Shown in pieces: positions 9,748 through 19,715 of a stretch of 64,000 nt of DNA. The translations under genes and the position numbers were made by a program. The notes under the pieces were generated by a model that saw only the letters and a program-made list of their open reading frames with translations, had not been told where the DNA came from and searched no databases. Positions within the stretch are counted from its first letter, which is position 1. Every line of letters begins with the position of its first letter. The stretch is from Pandoraea thiooxydans. GTDB lineage: Bacteria; Pseudomonadota; Gammaproteobacteria; Burkholderiales; Burkholderiaceae. Location of the stretch: NCBI RefSeq assembly GCF_001931675.1, contig NZ_CP014839.1, forward strand, positions 3,906,001 to 3,970,000, in the 5' to 3' direction.

Positions 9748-10077
9748 CTAGCGCTCGGTCCTGGCGAAAGCGTAGTCGCGCTCGACCCGGCAGATCCGCA
9801 CCTTGAATGTCTCGTACCAGGTGTCCCGGCCGCGCTGCTGAGCTACCAGATGCGCGGTATTTTGCTTCCATGCGGCGATCGCCTCCAGGCTGTCCCAGTA
9901 GGACACCGTAATGCCCAGGCCGTCACGGGCGGACTCGACGCCGAGGAAGCCCGGCTGCTGAGAGGCCAGCTGCACCATTGCATTCGACATCTTTTCGTAA
10001 CCGTTGTCGCCTTCGGTGCGCATCGAGGTGAAAATCACGGCGTAGTAAGGGACGGCGGGCGTAGCTGCTGCTGTCAT
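9748..10077 (-). CDS. antibiotic biosynthesis monooxygenase (ABM) domain protein
   Basis: A 109-residue single-domain protein with a ferredoxin-like ABM fold: VPYYAVIFTSMRTEGDNGYEKM at the start, PGFLGVESARDGLGITVSYWDSLEAIAAWK in the middle and WYETFKVRICRVERDY at the end. Relatives include small cofactor-free or heme-degrading monooxygenases and many proteins of unknown role, so the reaction is uncertain. The ATG at 10077 has AGGAG six bases upstream. It is divergent from a GntR gene, with a perfect palindrome between them just upstream of this gene's ribosome site. Confidence 0.85.
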   Translation of the reverse strand: MTAAATPAVPYYAVIFTSMRTEGDNGYEKMSNAMVQLASQQPGFLGVESARDGLGITVSYWDSLEAIAAWKQNTAHLVAQQRGRDTWYETFKVRICRVERDYAFARTER

Positions 10078-10093
10078 GGTCAACTCCTGTTGG

Positions 10094-10105
10094 ATGGTAT
10101 ACCAT
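10094..10105. promoter_or_regulatory. perfect 12-bp palindrome, candidate GntR operator
   Basis: ATGGTATACCAT is a perfect palindrome containing TGGTATACCA, the kind of GT-N-AC dyad bound by FadR/VanR-subfamily GntR repressors. It lies between the divergent ABM and GntR genes, 17 bases before the ABM start and 27 bases before the GntR start. One bound dimer could therefore block both. Confidence 0.72.
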
Positions 10106-10131
10106 TATGCCATCCCAGCCAGATTAATTCG

Positions 10132-10797
10132 ATGGAAAAATCAATCGACTCAACCGCCGATGCCGTCGCAGCGCGTTTGCGCCAGGCGATTGCCGAGGGC
10201 GATTTGCCGGACGGCACGCGCCTGGTCGAGCGCGACCTCGCCAGCCGCTTCGCGGTCAGCCGTATCCCGTTGCGCGAAGCGCTGCAAAAACTCGCATTCG
10301 AGGGGCTGGTGGAGATTCACAAGAACCGGGGCGCGGTGGTGCGCACGCTCGACGCGGCCGACCTCGATGAAATCTACCGGTTGCGCATGCTGCTCGAAGG
10401 CGATGCAATCTACCGCGCGGTGCCCAACCTGAGCGCCGAGACGCTGGCCCGCGCCGAACTGGTTCACCGGCTGCTGGGCGAGGCCGGCACACGCGAGAAG
10501 CAGGGCGAGCTCAATCGCGAGTTCCACGCGCTGCTGTACGCACCTTGCGGCAACCGCCAACAACTGAAGGTCATCTGGGAATTGCGCAACCAGGTGGAAC
10601 GTTACGAGCGTCTGCAGGAGACGCTGCTGGCGCAGACCCAGGCCTTTCAATTGGAGCATGCGCAAATTCTCGCCGCATGCCAGGCCGGCAACGCGCGGCT
10701 GGCGCGTGCGGCCACCGTGGCGCACCTCAGATCGGCACGGCGCCTGGTGGCAGGCGCGAGCGCCCCACGCACGCCCGGCCAACCCGTGGCACCATAG
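10132..10797 (+). CDS. GntR family transcriptional regulator (FadR-type, FCD domain)
   Basis: A 221-residue regulator. The winged helix at residues ~8-75 shows GDLPDGTRLVERDLASRFAVSRIPLREALQKL, and the FCD all-helical ligand domain covers residues ~85-210, with EIYRLRMLLEGDA and a metal-site-like pattern of Glu, Asn and His residues (REFHALLY, HAQILAAC). The ATG at 10132 opens directly on the DNA-binding domain. It is divergent from the ABM gene with the ATGGTATACCAT dyad between them, so autoregulation and repression of the ABM gene are likely. Ligand unknown. Confidence 0.92.
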   Translation: MEKSIDSTADAVAARLRQAIAEGDLPDGTRLVERDLASRFAVSRIPLREALQKLAFEGLVEIHKNRGAVVRTLDAADLDEIYRLRMLLEGDAIYRAVPNLSAETLARAELVHRLLGEAGTREKQGELNREFHALLYAPCGNRQQLKVIWELRNQVERYERLQETLLAQTQAFQLEHAQILAACQAGNARLARAATVAHLRSARRLVAGASAPRTPGQPVAP

Positions 10798-10867
10798 GCG
10801 ATGCGCGTGCCGCCGGCCACCCCGCATGTCCGGCAACACCGCACTCCCCACACACAAGGTACGCATC

Positions 10868-11242
10868 ATGTCCGCTTCGCCCGCGCAAGCCACTGAATAC
10901 TTGTTTTCTTACGGCACGCTCCAGTTGGAAGCCGTGCAGCTCGCCACTTTCGGGCGGCTGCTGGCCGGCCAGGCCGATCGGTTGCCCGGCTACCGGCTGA
11001 CCCTGCTGGAAATACGCGACGCGGCGGTGCTCGCCACCAGCGGCAAGACCCACCACCCGATCGCCAGTTTCACGGGGCTGGCGGCCGACGGCGTCCCCGG
11101 CACGGTGTTCGCCATTACCGCAGCGGAGCTGGCCCATGCCGATGCCTACGAGGTGTCGGACTACCGGCGCGAACGCGTCAGGCTCGACTCGGGCCAGGAT
11201 GCCTGGGTGTACGTCGATGCCCGTGACGGCGCATCGGACTGA
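10868..11242 (+). CDS. gamma-glutamylcyclotransferase-like (AIG2/GGCT) protein
   Basis: A 124-residue protein with the GGCT/AIG2 fold: the YGTLQ substrate-binding loop near residues 16-20, GYRLTLLEI near 43, PGTVFAITAAELAHADAYEV (the Glu typically acts as the general acid/base) near 82, and YRRERVRL plus AWVYV at the end. Relatives release 5-oxoproline from gamma-glutamyl amines or amino acids, but many bacterial members lack a known substrate. It stands alone between the GntR gene and the esterase, all on the plus strand. Confidence 0.85.
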   Translation: MSASPAQATEYLFSYGTLQLEAVQLATFGRLLAGQADRLPGYRLTLLEIRDAAVLATSGKTHHPIASFTGLAADGVPGTVFAITAAELAHADAYEVSDYRRERVRLDSGQDAWVYVDARDGASD

Positions 11243-11359
11243 GCCACTGGCCGGTTGCGCCACACAGGCGGTGCCCTTTACCCGACGAAGCGGGTATCTT
11301 GTCGGCAGCCGCTCCGATCGAAAGCGGCCCTTTGACCCCGAGAACTGCGAGCCCACACC

Positions 11360-12037
11360 ATGAGCACCTTACTGCCCTGCATCGAAATCGAAACCGAGCC
11401 AAACCCGGCTTTCGCGGTAATCTGGCTGCATGGCCTGGGCGCCGACGGCAACGACTTCGTGCCGCTCGTGCCGGAGCTGGCGCTGGACGACGCGCCGGCG
11501 GTGCGCTTCGTGTTTCCGCATGCGCCGCAGATTCCGGTTACGGGCAATGGCGGCTACGTGATGCGCGCATGGTATGACATTCTGTCGTTCGAGGGCCTGA
11601 ACCGGCGTGTCGACGAGGCCGGCATCCTGGCCTCGCGTGCTGCCGTTGGCCGCCTGATCGAGCGCGAGAACGAGCGCGGCATCCCGAGCCACAGGATCTT
11701 CCTGGCCGGCTTCTCGCAGGGCGGCGCGATGGCCTATACGACGGGACTCACCTATGCGGCGACGCTGGCCGGCATCATCGCGCTGTCGGCTTACCTGCCG
11801 GCACCGCATCTGATCACCGAGGCGCTGAGCGAGGCCAATCGCAGCACGCCGATTTTCGCCGCGCATGGCACGCAGGACGAGATATTGCCGCTGCCGCTCG
11901 GCGAGCAAGCCGCCGCATTTGCCCGCCAATGCGGCAATCCGCTGGTGTGGCACACCTACCCGATGCCGCATGCGGTATGCGCCGAGGAGATCGCGGCGCT
12001 GGCCGTTTGGCTCAAAGCGCGCCTGCGCGCGCAGTGA
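11360..12037 (+). CDS. alpha/beta hydrolase, carboxylesterase (EstB-like)
   Basis: A 225-residue esterase of the phospholipase/carboxylesterase family. The oxyanion-hole motif WLHGLGADGNDF is near residues 22-33, the nucleophile Ser is in LAGFSQGGAMAY near residue 117, the Asp is in AAHGTQDEILPL near residue 172 and the His is in PMPHAVCAEE near residue 204. Length and spacing fit the short bacterial carboxylesterases. No signal peptide, so cytoplasmic. It is convergent with ampG, whose stop lies 16 bases downstream. Confidence 0.9.
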   Translation: MSTLLPCIEIETEPNPAFAVIWLHGLGADGNDFVPLVPELALDDAPAVRFVFPHAPQIPVTGNGGYVMRAWYDILSFEGLNRRVDEAGILASRAAVGRLIERENERGIPSHRIFLAGFSQGGAMAYTTGLTYAATLAGIIALSAYLPAPHLITEALSEANRSTPIFAAHGTQDEILPLPLGEQAAAFARQCGNPLVWHTYPMPHAVCAEEIAALAVWLKARLRAQ

Positions 12038-12052
12038 ACGCGGCATGGCCTG

Positions 12053-13333
12053 CTAGCCGTCGATATCGGGATCCCTGCCCCACGGCGCGATCTTGGGCAG
12101 CAGCAACATGCCAGGCAACGCCAGCACGGCGCAAATCAGGAAGAAGTGAGTCCAGCCGGTGACATCGACGATATAGCCGGTGCCGGCGTTGGCAAACGTG
12201 CGCGGCACCGATGCCAGGCTCGTGAAAAGCGCGAACTGCGTGGCCGTGTAGCGCGGGTCGGTAGTGCGCGCGATGTAGGCGGTGAAAGCGGCGGTGCCCA
12301 GCCCTGCGCAAAAGGCCTCGAGAGCGATGACCACGCCCAGGCCGAACAGATCCGGACCGGTATGTGCGAGCCACGCGAACCCCAGCGTGGAAATCATTTG
12401 CGCGACCCCGAACACCCACAGGCCGCGATGGATACCGAGCTTGAACAGCCAGGCGCCGCCGATCAGGCCGCCGGCCACGCTCGCCCACAGGCCGGTCGCT
12501 TTGGCAATCACGCCGATCTCGGTGCGCGTGAAGCCGATGTCGAGATAGAACGACGTCGATAGCGACGTCGCCATGCTGTCGCCGAGCTTGTAGAGAAAGA
12601 TGAAGCCCAGGATGTACAGCGCCTGCCGCCAGCCGGCGCGGCCGATGAATTCGTTGAACGGCAAAATCACCGCCTCGCGCAGCGTGCGCGGCGGCGCGCC
12701 CTGGATCTTCGGCTCGGCCACGAGCAACGTCATGATGATGCCCGGCACCATGAACAGTGCCGTGATCAAAAACACCTGCGACCATGGCAGATGGTCGGAC
12801 AGAATCAGCGCGAGCGAGCCCGGTATCAGCCCGGCAACCTTGTAGGCATTGACGTGCACGGCCGTGCCCAACCCTTGTTCGAGGTCGGGCAGCAACTCTC
12901 GCCGGTAGGCATCGATCGAGATATCGGCGCTGGCGCTGAAAAAGGCCAGTGCCGCCGCCAGTGCGGCGACCGTCCAGATATTCTGCTGCGGCGAGAACAG
13001 CCCCATGACGGCAATCGTGCCGGCCACCAGCAATTGCGTGAGCAGCATCCAGCCGCGCCGCCTGCCGGGCCGCCAGCCGAGATAATTCGGCATGAAGCGG
13101 TCCATCAGCGGCGACCAGAGGAATTTCCACGTATAGGGAAACTGGATCAGCGCAAACAGGCCGATCGCCTCGAGATTGACCCCTTCGGAGCGCAGCCACG
13201 CCTGCACCAGGCTGATCAGGGTGAACAGCGGCAGGCCGGAGGTGAATCCCAGCACCACGCAAATCAGCATGCGGGTGTTGAAATACGCGCGCCAGCCGCT
13301 GGGCGCGAGCGAATCAGGTGTTGGTGTCGACAT
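12053..13333 (-). CDS. ampG: AmpG-type muropeptide MFS transporter
   Basis: AmpG imports GlcNAc-anhydroMurNAc peptides from the periplasm for cell-wall recycling and, where present, AmpC beta-lactamase induction. The 426-residue protein has ~12 transmembrane helices and family segments GFTSGLPLFTL near residue 30, QFPYTWKFLWSPLMDR near 70, GRRRGWMLL near 93, and DISIDAYRRELLP near 140. The ATG at 13333 is used. The longer open frame upstream has no family match. It lies downstream of metX-metW on the same strand, 56 bases from metW. Confidence 0.92.
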   Translation of the reverse strand: MSTPTPDSLAPSGWRAYFNTRMLICVVLGFTSGLPLFTLISLVQAWLRSEGVNLEAIGLFALIQFPYTWKFLWSPLMDRFMPNYLGWRPGRRRGWMLLTQLLVAGTIAVMGLFSPQQNIWTVAALAAALAFFSASADISIDAYRRELLPDLEQGLGTAVHVNAYKVAGLIPGSLALILSDHLPWSQVFLITALFMVPGIIMTLLVAEPKIQGAPPRTLREAVILPFNEFIGRAGWRQALYILGFIFLYKLGDSMATSLSTSFYLDIGFTRTEIGVIAKATGLWASVAGGLIGGAWLFKLGIHRGLWVFGVAQMISTLGFAWLAHTGPDLFGLGVVIALEAFCAGLGTAAFTAYIARTTDPRYTATQFALFTSLASVPRTFANAGTGYIVDVTGWTHFFLICAVLALPGMLLLPKIAPWGRDPDIDG

Positions 13334-13389
13334 GAAAACGGCTCGTGGATGAGGCGTGCGCGGCCTCGCTCGGACGGGCCGCGCCACGC

Positions 13390-14019
13390 TCAGTTACGCT
13401 TGACGCGATAGACCGCAAGACTACCACGCCAATTGGCACCCCAATTCACCGGCCGGCCATCATGCAGCACCGCGCGGTCGAGAATGCGAACGCCGACCTC
13501 GGGCGCGAGAGCCTCGAAATCGCGAATCGTCAGCACCCGTACGTTGGGCGTGTTGTGCCACTGGAACGGCAGGCTTTTCGATACCGGCATGCGCCCGCGC
13601 AGCACGGCGAGGCGATGCGGCCAGTAGCCGAAGTTCGGGAACGAGACGATCGCCTCGCGCCCGACGCGCACCGTCTCGCGCAGGATATCGGCGGTGCGGT
13701 GAATGGTTTGCAGCGTTTGCGACAGGATCACCATGTCGAAACTTTGGTCTTCGAACAAAGCAAGGCCGCCTTCCATGTCCTGCTGGATCACGTTGATGCC
13801 CCTTTGCGCGCTGGCCAGCACGCCGGCATCGTTGATCTCGACGCCGTAGCCGCTGACATCGAGTTCGTCGGTCAGAAAACGCAGCAGCGAGCCGTCGCCG
13901 CAGCCCAGGTCGAGCACTTGCGAGCCGGGCTGGATCCAGCGTGCGATGACGCGAAAGTCGTTACGCGGCGCGAGCCCTTGCAGGGCATTGTTCTGCGCCT
14001 GGATAGCGGTTGCATTCAT
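13390..14019 (-). CDS. metW: methionine biosynthesis protein MetW
   Basis: A 209-residue protein with a Rossmann methyltransferase-like fold: the SAM-site motif [16 protein letters not shown] near residues 31-46, then GYGVEIND and [12 protein letters not shown]. MetW is required with MetX for homoserine acylation in several proteobacteria. The start ATG overlaps the metX stop (ATGA, 14016-14019), so the two are translationally coupled. It is probably under the SAM-II riboswitch that precedes metX. Confidence 0.95.
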   Translation of the reverse strand: MNATAIQAQNNALQGLAPRNDFRVIARWIQPGSQVLDLGCGDGSLLRFLTDELDVSGYGVEINDAGVLASAQRGINVIQQDMEGGLALFEDQSFDMVILSQTLQTIHRTADILRETVRVGREAIVSFPNFGYWPHRLAVLRGRMPVSKSLPFQWHNTPNVRVLTIRDFEALAPEVGVRILDRAVLHDGRPVNWGANWRGSLAVYRVKRN

Positions 14020-15185
14020 GCGCCGACCTCCGTGGCGATGCGGTCGTAATAGGCGCGCACCAGGTTGTGGTAGCGCGGATCGGTCAGCAGGAAGGCGTCG
14101 TGGCCATGGGGCGCATCGATCTCGGCATAGCTCACCTGGTGCCGATGATCGAGCAGCGCCTTGACGATCTCGCGCGAGCGCGCGGGAGCAAAACGCCAAT
14201 CGGTGGCGAACGACACCACCAGATATTTGGCGGTGGTATGCGCCAGCGCGCGCGACAGGTCGCCGCCGTAGGCGCGTGCCGGATCGAAGTAATCGAGCGC
14301 GCGGGTGATCAGCAAATAGGTGTTGGCATCGAAATACTCGGCAAACTTGTCGCCCTGGTAGCGCAGGTACGACTCCACTTCGAACTCGACGTCGAAACTG
14401 AACTTGTAGCCGTCGCGCTCGACCGCGGCGCCGTCGGCCAGCGCTTCGGCGCGCTGCAGCGAGCGGCCGAATTTGACCGCCATGTCTTCATCGGACAGAT
14501 AGGTGATGTGCCCGATCATGCGCGCCACGCGCAGGCCGCGGCGCGGCACCACGCCATGGGCGTAGTAGTCGCCGCCGTGAAAGTCCGGATCGGACAGAAT
14601 CGCCGAACGCGCGACTTCATTGAAGGCGATGTTCTGCGCCGAGAGTTTGGGCGTCGAGGCGATCACCAGGCAGTGCCCGACCCGCTCCGGGTACATGATG
14701 CTCCACGCCATCGCCTGCATGCCCCCGAGGCTGCCGCCCATGACCGCGGCAAAGCGCTCGATGCCGAACGCGTCGGCCACGCGCGCCTGCGCGTTGACCC
14801 AGTCCTCCACGGTCACCAGCGGGAAACTCGCGCCATAGGGCTTGCCGGTCGTCGGGTCCAGGCTCATCGGGCCGGTCGAGCCGAAGCACGAACCCAGGTT
14901 GTTGACCCCGATGACGAAGAAACGATTGGTGTCGAGCGGCTTGCCGGGGCCGACCATGTTGTCCCACCAGCCAGCCGTTTTGGGGTCATCGCTATAGCGC
15001 CCGGCGACGTGATGGGAGGCATTGAGCGCATGGCATACCAGCACGGCATTGCTGCGCGCGGCGTTGAGTTCGCCGTAGGTTTCCACGGTAAGGTCGTAGC
15101 CGGCCAGCGTGCTGCCGTTCTGCAACGGCAGGGGCTCGGCGAAATGCATGCTTTGCGGCGTAACGATGCCGATCGACGATTCCAT
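14016..15185 (-). CDS. metX: homoserine O-acyltransferase (MetX)
   Basis: MetX activates homoserine for methionine synthesis. It is an alpha/beta hydrolase-fold acyltransferase of 389 residues. The nucleophile Ser sits in [14 protein letters not shown] near residue 155, the Asp in [11 protein letters not shown] near 320 and the His in [12 protein letters not shown] near 353. [14 protein letters not shown] is the substrate-site segment. MetX proteins paired with MetW in proteobacteria have been reported to use succinyl-CoA rather than acetyl-CoA. I cannot fix the acyl donor from the sequence alone. Its leader contains a SAM-II riboswitch, implying repression by SAM. Confidence 0.96.
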   Translation of the reverse strand: MESSIGIVTPQSMHFAEPLPLQNGSTLAGYDLTVETYGELNAARSNAVLVCHALNASHHVAGRYSDDPKTAGWWDNMVGPGKPLDTNRFFVIGVNNLGSCFGSTGPMSLDPTTGKPYGASFPLVTVEDWVNAQARVADAFGIERFAAVMGGSLGGMQAMAWSIMYPERVGHCLVIASTPKLSAQNIAFNEVARSAILSDPDFHGGDYYAHGVVPRRGLRVARMIGHITYLSDEDMAVKFGRSLQRAEALADGAAVERDGYKFSFDVEFEVESYLRYQGDKFAEYFDANTYLLITRALDYFDPARAYGGDLSRALAHTTAKYLVVSFATDWRFAPARSREIVKALLDHRHQVSYAEIDAPHGHDAFLLTDPRYHNLVRAYYDRIATEVGA

Positions 15186-15253
15186 AAATGCTTGTCCGAA
15201 GGGCGGCACAAAGGGGTCGATCGACTGGCGACATCGGGAATGAGCGCCGGCAA

Positions 15254-15334
15254 CCTCTTTAGCCGCATTTATATGAAATCCGGTCTTGCGACAGGAGTCC
15301 GCGCGCCCGCAAGCGAGTCACCAAATCGGCGCGC
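15254..15334 (-). promoter_or_regulatory. SAM-II riboswitch in the metX leader
   Basis: On the minus strand a perfect 7-bp P1 stem (GCGCGCC / GGCGCGC, 15328-15334 with 15301-15307) closes a loop with the SAM-II pattern GATTT...CTTGC. It is followed by an inserted hairpin with a GCAA loop, then the conserved tail ATAAATG-CGGCTAAAGAGG. CTTGC in the loop can pair with GC-U-AAG in the tail to form the H-type pseudoknot P2. The layout matches SAM-II (SAM-alpha), which represses methionine genes when SAM is high. The metX ATG lies 68 bases downstream. Confidence 0.85.
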
Positions 15335-15436
15335 AATCCGTGAAATGCCGGCCAGGCGTCGAACCATCGTGCCGCGACGCCGGCATAACCCGCGGCAAGT
15401 ATAACGCGTCGTCGGGGCGCTTGCAGCGCCGCACAC

Positions 15437-16075
15437 TCAGCGCAACAGGATCGCGACCTGCGCCTCGGCCGATTCGCTGGGCGCACGCTTGAAGCCGCTC
15501 TTGGCGTAGCGGTGCCAGCGCCCCAGCGCGTAGCTGACCAGCAAATTGGCGCGCGAGGCCGCGTCGCCGTCGTCGGGCGTGCCCGCCTGAGCGGCTGCCA
15601 GGCGCAGCACCTGCTTGAGCGACGTCTCGATGCGATCGAGCAATTGATTGATGCGCTCCTGCAGCCGCTCGTGTTCTCCGACCAGCGCCTCGCCGGTCAG
15701 CACCCGCGTCATGCCGGGATTTTTCTCGGCAAAACCGAGCAGCATCAGCACGATGGCGTGCGCCTGCTCGGCGCCCGCCTCACGTTGCGTCGAGATCTGA
15801 TTGATGAGACTGAAAATCGACTGCTCGATGAATTCGATCAGGCCCTCGAACATCTGCGCCTTGCTGGCGAAGTGCCGATACAGCGCGGCCTCGGACACCT
15901 CGAGCCGGGCCGCCAGCGCGGCCGTGGTGATTTTCTCGCTCTTGGGCTGCTCGAGCATGGCCGCGAGCGTTTGCAATACTTTGACGCGTCGCTCTCCCGG
16001 TTTGGGGCGCGGCACCTTGGCGGGCATGGGAACGGAGGGTGAAGCGGCTTCGGTGGGCGTGACTTCCGGTGGCAT
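15437..16075 (-). CDS. slmA: SlmA-type nucleoid occlusion factor (TetR fold)
   Basis: A 212-residue TetR-family protein. After a Pro-rich N terminus, the DNA-binding domain (residues ~25-75) reads VLQTLAAMLEQPKSEKITTAALAARL and VSEAALYRHFASKAQMFEGLIEFIE, matching SlmA, which binds chromosomal sites and blocks FtsZ assembly over the nucleoid. The C-terminal helices fit the dimer domain. The ATG at 16075 is the first ATG. A TTG 24 bases earlier is possible, and neither has a strong Shine-Dalgarno. It sits between metX and the HAD/PP-loop/argB group, on the same strand. Confidence 0.85.
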   Translation of the reverse strand: MPPEVTPTEAASPSVPMPAKVPRPKPGERRVKVLQTLAAMLEQPKSEKITTAALAARLEVSEAALYRHFASKAQMFEGLIEFIEQSIFSLINQISTQREAGAEQAHAIVLMLLGFAEKNPGMTRVLTGEALVGEHERLQERINQLLDRIETSLKQVLRLAAAQAGTPDDGDAASRANLLVSYALGRWHRYAKSGFKRAPSESAEAQVAILLR

Positions 16076-16168
16076 TGGCTGGTCTGGATAAAGTAACAAT
16101 TTTTGTCGATGCCCCTGCGCTGTCCGCCCTGATGCCGCGCCGCCCCTCGGCGGACGGATGGCACTACA

Positions 16169-16918
16169 TCAGCGGGCGACGCGAATCGGGCATTTTTTCA
16201 ATGTTTTGAGTGATTGTACTTTGATATCCACATAATGTGGGCGCCCACTGCGCCGGTTAGTCGCACCAAGACCGCTCTTTTCCGGCAGGTAGCCGGTCAC
16301 CCAGACCGTGCGCAAGCCCTGCGCCCGGTAATTCTTCAGATGGGAGCGTGTGTCTTCGACCAGCCAGACATGCGCGGCGCGCAGCCGTTCGCGCGCCAGC
16401 AGGCGGCGCATCATTTTCGGGTCGGGCTTGGCTCGCCAGGCGCTGCGATCGCGCATCTGCTCGATGCTGATGCAGCGTTCGAACACATGGCTGATGCCGA
16501 TTTCCCGCAGTATGGCTTCGGCATAGTCCCGCGGACCATTGGTGAGCACATACTTACGCCCGGGTAGCGCACGCAGGTGGCGTACCAACCCGCGCTCGGC
16601 ACGCAGCAGCGCGCTCAGATCGGGAAAATCGTGAACTGCCGCGAGAAAATCGTGCGCGTCGACGCCGTGGTGGCGAACCAGCCCCAACAGCGTGGCGCCG
16701 TAGCGCCGCGTATATTCGACGCGCAGATGATTGGCGAGATCGACCTCGATACCCAGGCGCTCGACGATGTAGGCGGTCATGCCGGCGTTGATGCGCGGAA
16801 AAATCGCGTGCGAAGCGTGGTGCAGCGTGTTGTCCAGATCGAACAGCCAGACCGGGCCGGCGGACCCTCGCGCGGGATTCTGCGGGCGAGAACGGGAACA
16901 GCGGCGGGACGGGGTCAC
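16169..16918 (-). CDS. HAD hydrolase, pyrimidine 5'-nucleotidase type
   Basis: A 249-residue HAD-superfamily phosphatase. Motif I WLFDLDNTLHH (DxDxT) is near residues 24-34, motif II VLTNGPRDYAE near 122, the Lys in AWRAKPDPKMMRRLL near 160 and the acidic motif IV VWLVEDTRSHLKNY near 185. This arrangement fits the SDT1/pyrimidine 5'-nucleotidase group, but the in vivo substrate is not proven. The start is a GTG at 16918 with AGGAG seven bases upstream. The PP-loop gene stop lies 12 bases upstream in the same transcript direction. Confidence 0.85.
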   Translation of the reverse strand: MTPSRRCSRSRPQNPARGSAGPVWLFDLDNTLHHASHAIFPRINAGMTAYIVERLGIEVDLANHLRVEYTRRYGATLLGLVRHHGVDAHDFLAAVHDFPDLSALLRAERGLVRHLRALPGRKYVLTNGPRDYAEAILREIGISHVFERCISIEQMRDRSAWRAKPDPKMMRRLLARERLRAAHVWLVEDTRSHLKNYRAQGLRTVWVTGYLPEKSGLGATNRRSGRPHYVDIKVQSLKTLKKCPIRVAR

Positions 16919-16930
16919 GATGCGCTCCTG

Positions 16931-18633
<1,703 letters not shown>

Positions 18634-18695
18634 TTAGGGCCGCAAGCCCGAACCAGCCGGCATGGCGCCGGACACATGAACCCGAGAGCATCGGC

Positions 18696-19265
18696 ATGAC
18701 GGTCGATACCGCCGAACTGGAAACACTGCGTACGCCACTGCTGAAGTTTGCGCGGCTGCAGCTGCGCAACGACGCGATGGCCGAGGACGTGGTGCAGGAA
18801 ACACTGATCGCCGCGCTCGAGCGGCCCGATCGCTTTGCCGGCCAATCGTCGCTCAAGACGTATCTGACAGGCATTCTCAAGCACAAGATCATCGACGCAC
18901 TGCGCGCCGGCGCGCGGGAAATCTCGCTGTCGCACGCCGGGGCCGACGACGAGCGCACCGACGACGAACTGTTCGACGCGCTGTTCGACGCCACCGGGCA
19001 CTTCCGCGATAAGCCGCGAGACTGGGGCGATCCGGACGCCGTATTGCGGCAAAAGCAGTTTTTCGAGATCCTGGAGTTGTGTGTCGAGAAACTGCCCGCC
19101 AAGACCGGGCGGGTGTTCATGATGCGGGAGTGGCTCGAACTCGACACCGACGAAATCTGTAAGGAGCTGGGCGTGAGTACGACTCATGTTTGGGTCATGC
19201 TCTACCGGGCACGCATGCGGCTGCGCGAGTGTCTCGATCTGAACTGGCTGGGTCAAAGCGCTTAA
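18696..19265 (+). CDS. ECF-family RNA polymerase sigma factor
   Basis: A 189-residue sigma-70 family protein with only the ECF core: region 2 at residues ~15-85 (NDAMAEDVVQETLIAALERPDRF, then the DNA-melting segment SSLKTYLTGILKHKIIDALR) and region 4 at ~125-185 (CVEKLPAKTGRVFMMREWLELDTDEICKELG reads as two helices, then a recognition helix in VSTTHVWVMLYRARMRLREC). The ATG at 18696 is the only one that fits. The next gene, 16 bases downstream, encodes a minimal zinc-finger protein that is probably its anti-sigma partner. The inducing signal is unknown. Confidence 0.92.
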   Translation: MTVDTAELETLRTPLLKFARLQLRNDAMAEDVVQETLIAALERPDRFAGQSSLKTYLTGILKHKIIDALRAGAREISLSHAGADDERTDDELFDALFDATGHFRDKPRDWGDPDAVLRQKQFFEILELCVEKLPAKTGRVFMMREWLELDTDEICKELGVSTTHVWVMLYRARMRLRECLDLNWLGQSA

Positions 19266-19281
19266 CGCCTGGGGGTTGCCG

Positions 19282-19467
19282 ATGAAATTCAAATTGACTT
19301 GCCATCAAGCACACCGTCTGGTGATCGAGCGCATGGATCGCCAACTCGGTAGCTTCGAGCGTGTGCGGCTGCGGGCGCACCTGGTGATTTGCGACGCCTG
19401 CACGATCTTCAACAGGCAGATGCGCCTGCTGCGCCGCGCCATGCGCCAACTCGGCCAGGATGACTGA
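19282..19467 (+). CDS. small zinc-finger anti-sigma factor (zf-HC2 / ZAS-like)
   Basis: A 61-residue protein with the ZAS signature: an N-terminal His/Cys pair in TCHQAHRL and the H-x3-C-x2-C element HLVICDAC near residues 33-40. Such domains bind the sigma factor and may release it on oxidation or zinc loss. There is no transmembrane segment and no sensor domain, so it would act in the cytoplasm. The ATG at 19282 follows a G-rich stretch. An in-frame TTG lies 6 bases earlier. Position directly behind the sigma gene supports the pairing. Confidence 0.8.
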   Translation: MKFKLTCHQAHRLVIERMDRQLGSFERVRLRAHLVICDACTIFNRQMRLLRRAMRQLGQDD

Positions 19468-19469
19468 CC

Positions 19470-19694
19470 GTGCCGCGCGCTACCCAAGGCAATCGCGATG
19501 GCATGGCGACACCGGCCGACTGCCCCCGTTGCGGCGCGCCGGTGAGTTGCGGGCATGCGCAGGGCGCCGCGCGATGCTGGTGTTATACCGCGCCGCATCT
19601 GCCGCGCGAACAACTGGGCGAATATGACCGCTGCCTGTGCCCTGCGTGCCTGAGCGCGGCGCAGGCCACCGCCGCCATACGTAACGGGCGGTGA
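19470..19694 (+). CDS. cysteine-rich CWC family protein
   Basis: A 74-residue (from GTG 19470) or 63-residue (from ATG 19503) protein with a cysteine-rich domain: CPRCGAPVSCGH, then CWCYTAPHLPREQL, and CLCPACLSAA. The CPRCG...CWC...CLCPACL arrangement is that of the cysteine-rich CWC family, likely zinc-binding, of unknown function. Only 2 bases separate it from the anti-sigma gene, so the three genes form one transcript. Which start is used is not settled. Confidence 0.72.
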   Translation: MPRATQGNRDGMATPADCPRCGAPVSCGHAQGAARCWCYTAPHLPREQLGEYDRCLCPACLSAAQATAAIRNGR

Positions 19695-19715
19695 CGGCCG
19701 ATCCGCGCGCGGCGC

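Noticed and set aside
16076-16168. Riboswitch or small RNA between the HAD gene and slmA
   Set aside because: No conserved motif or strong stem was found. The spacer only needs to hold the slmA promoter.
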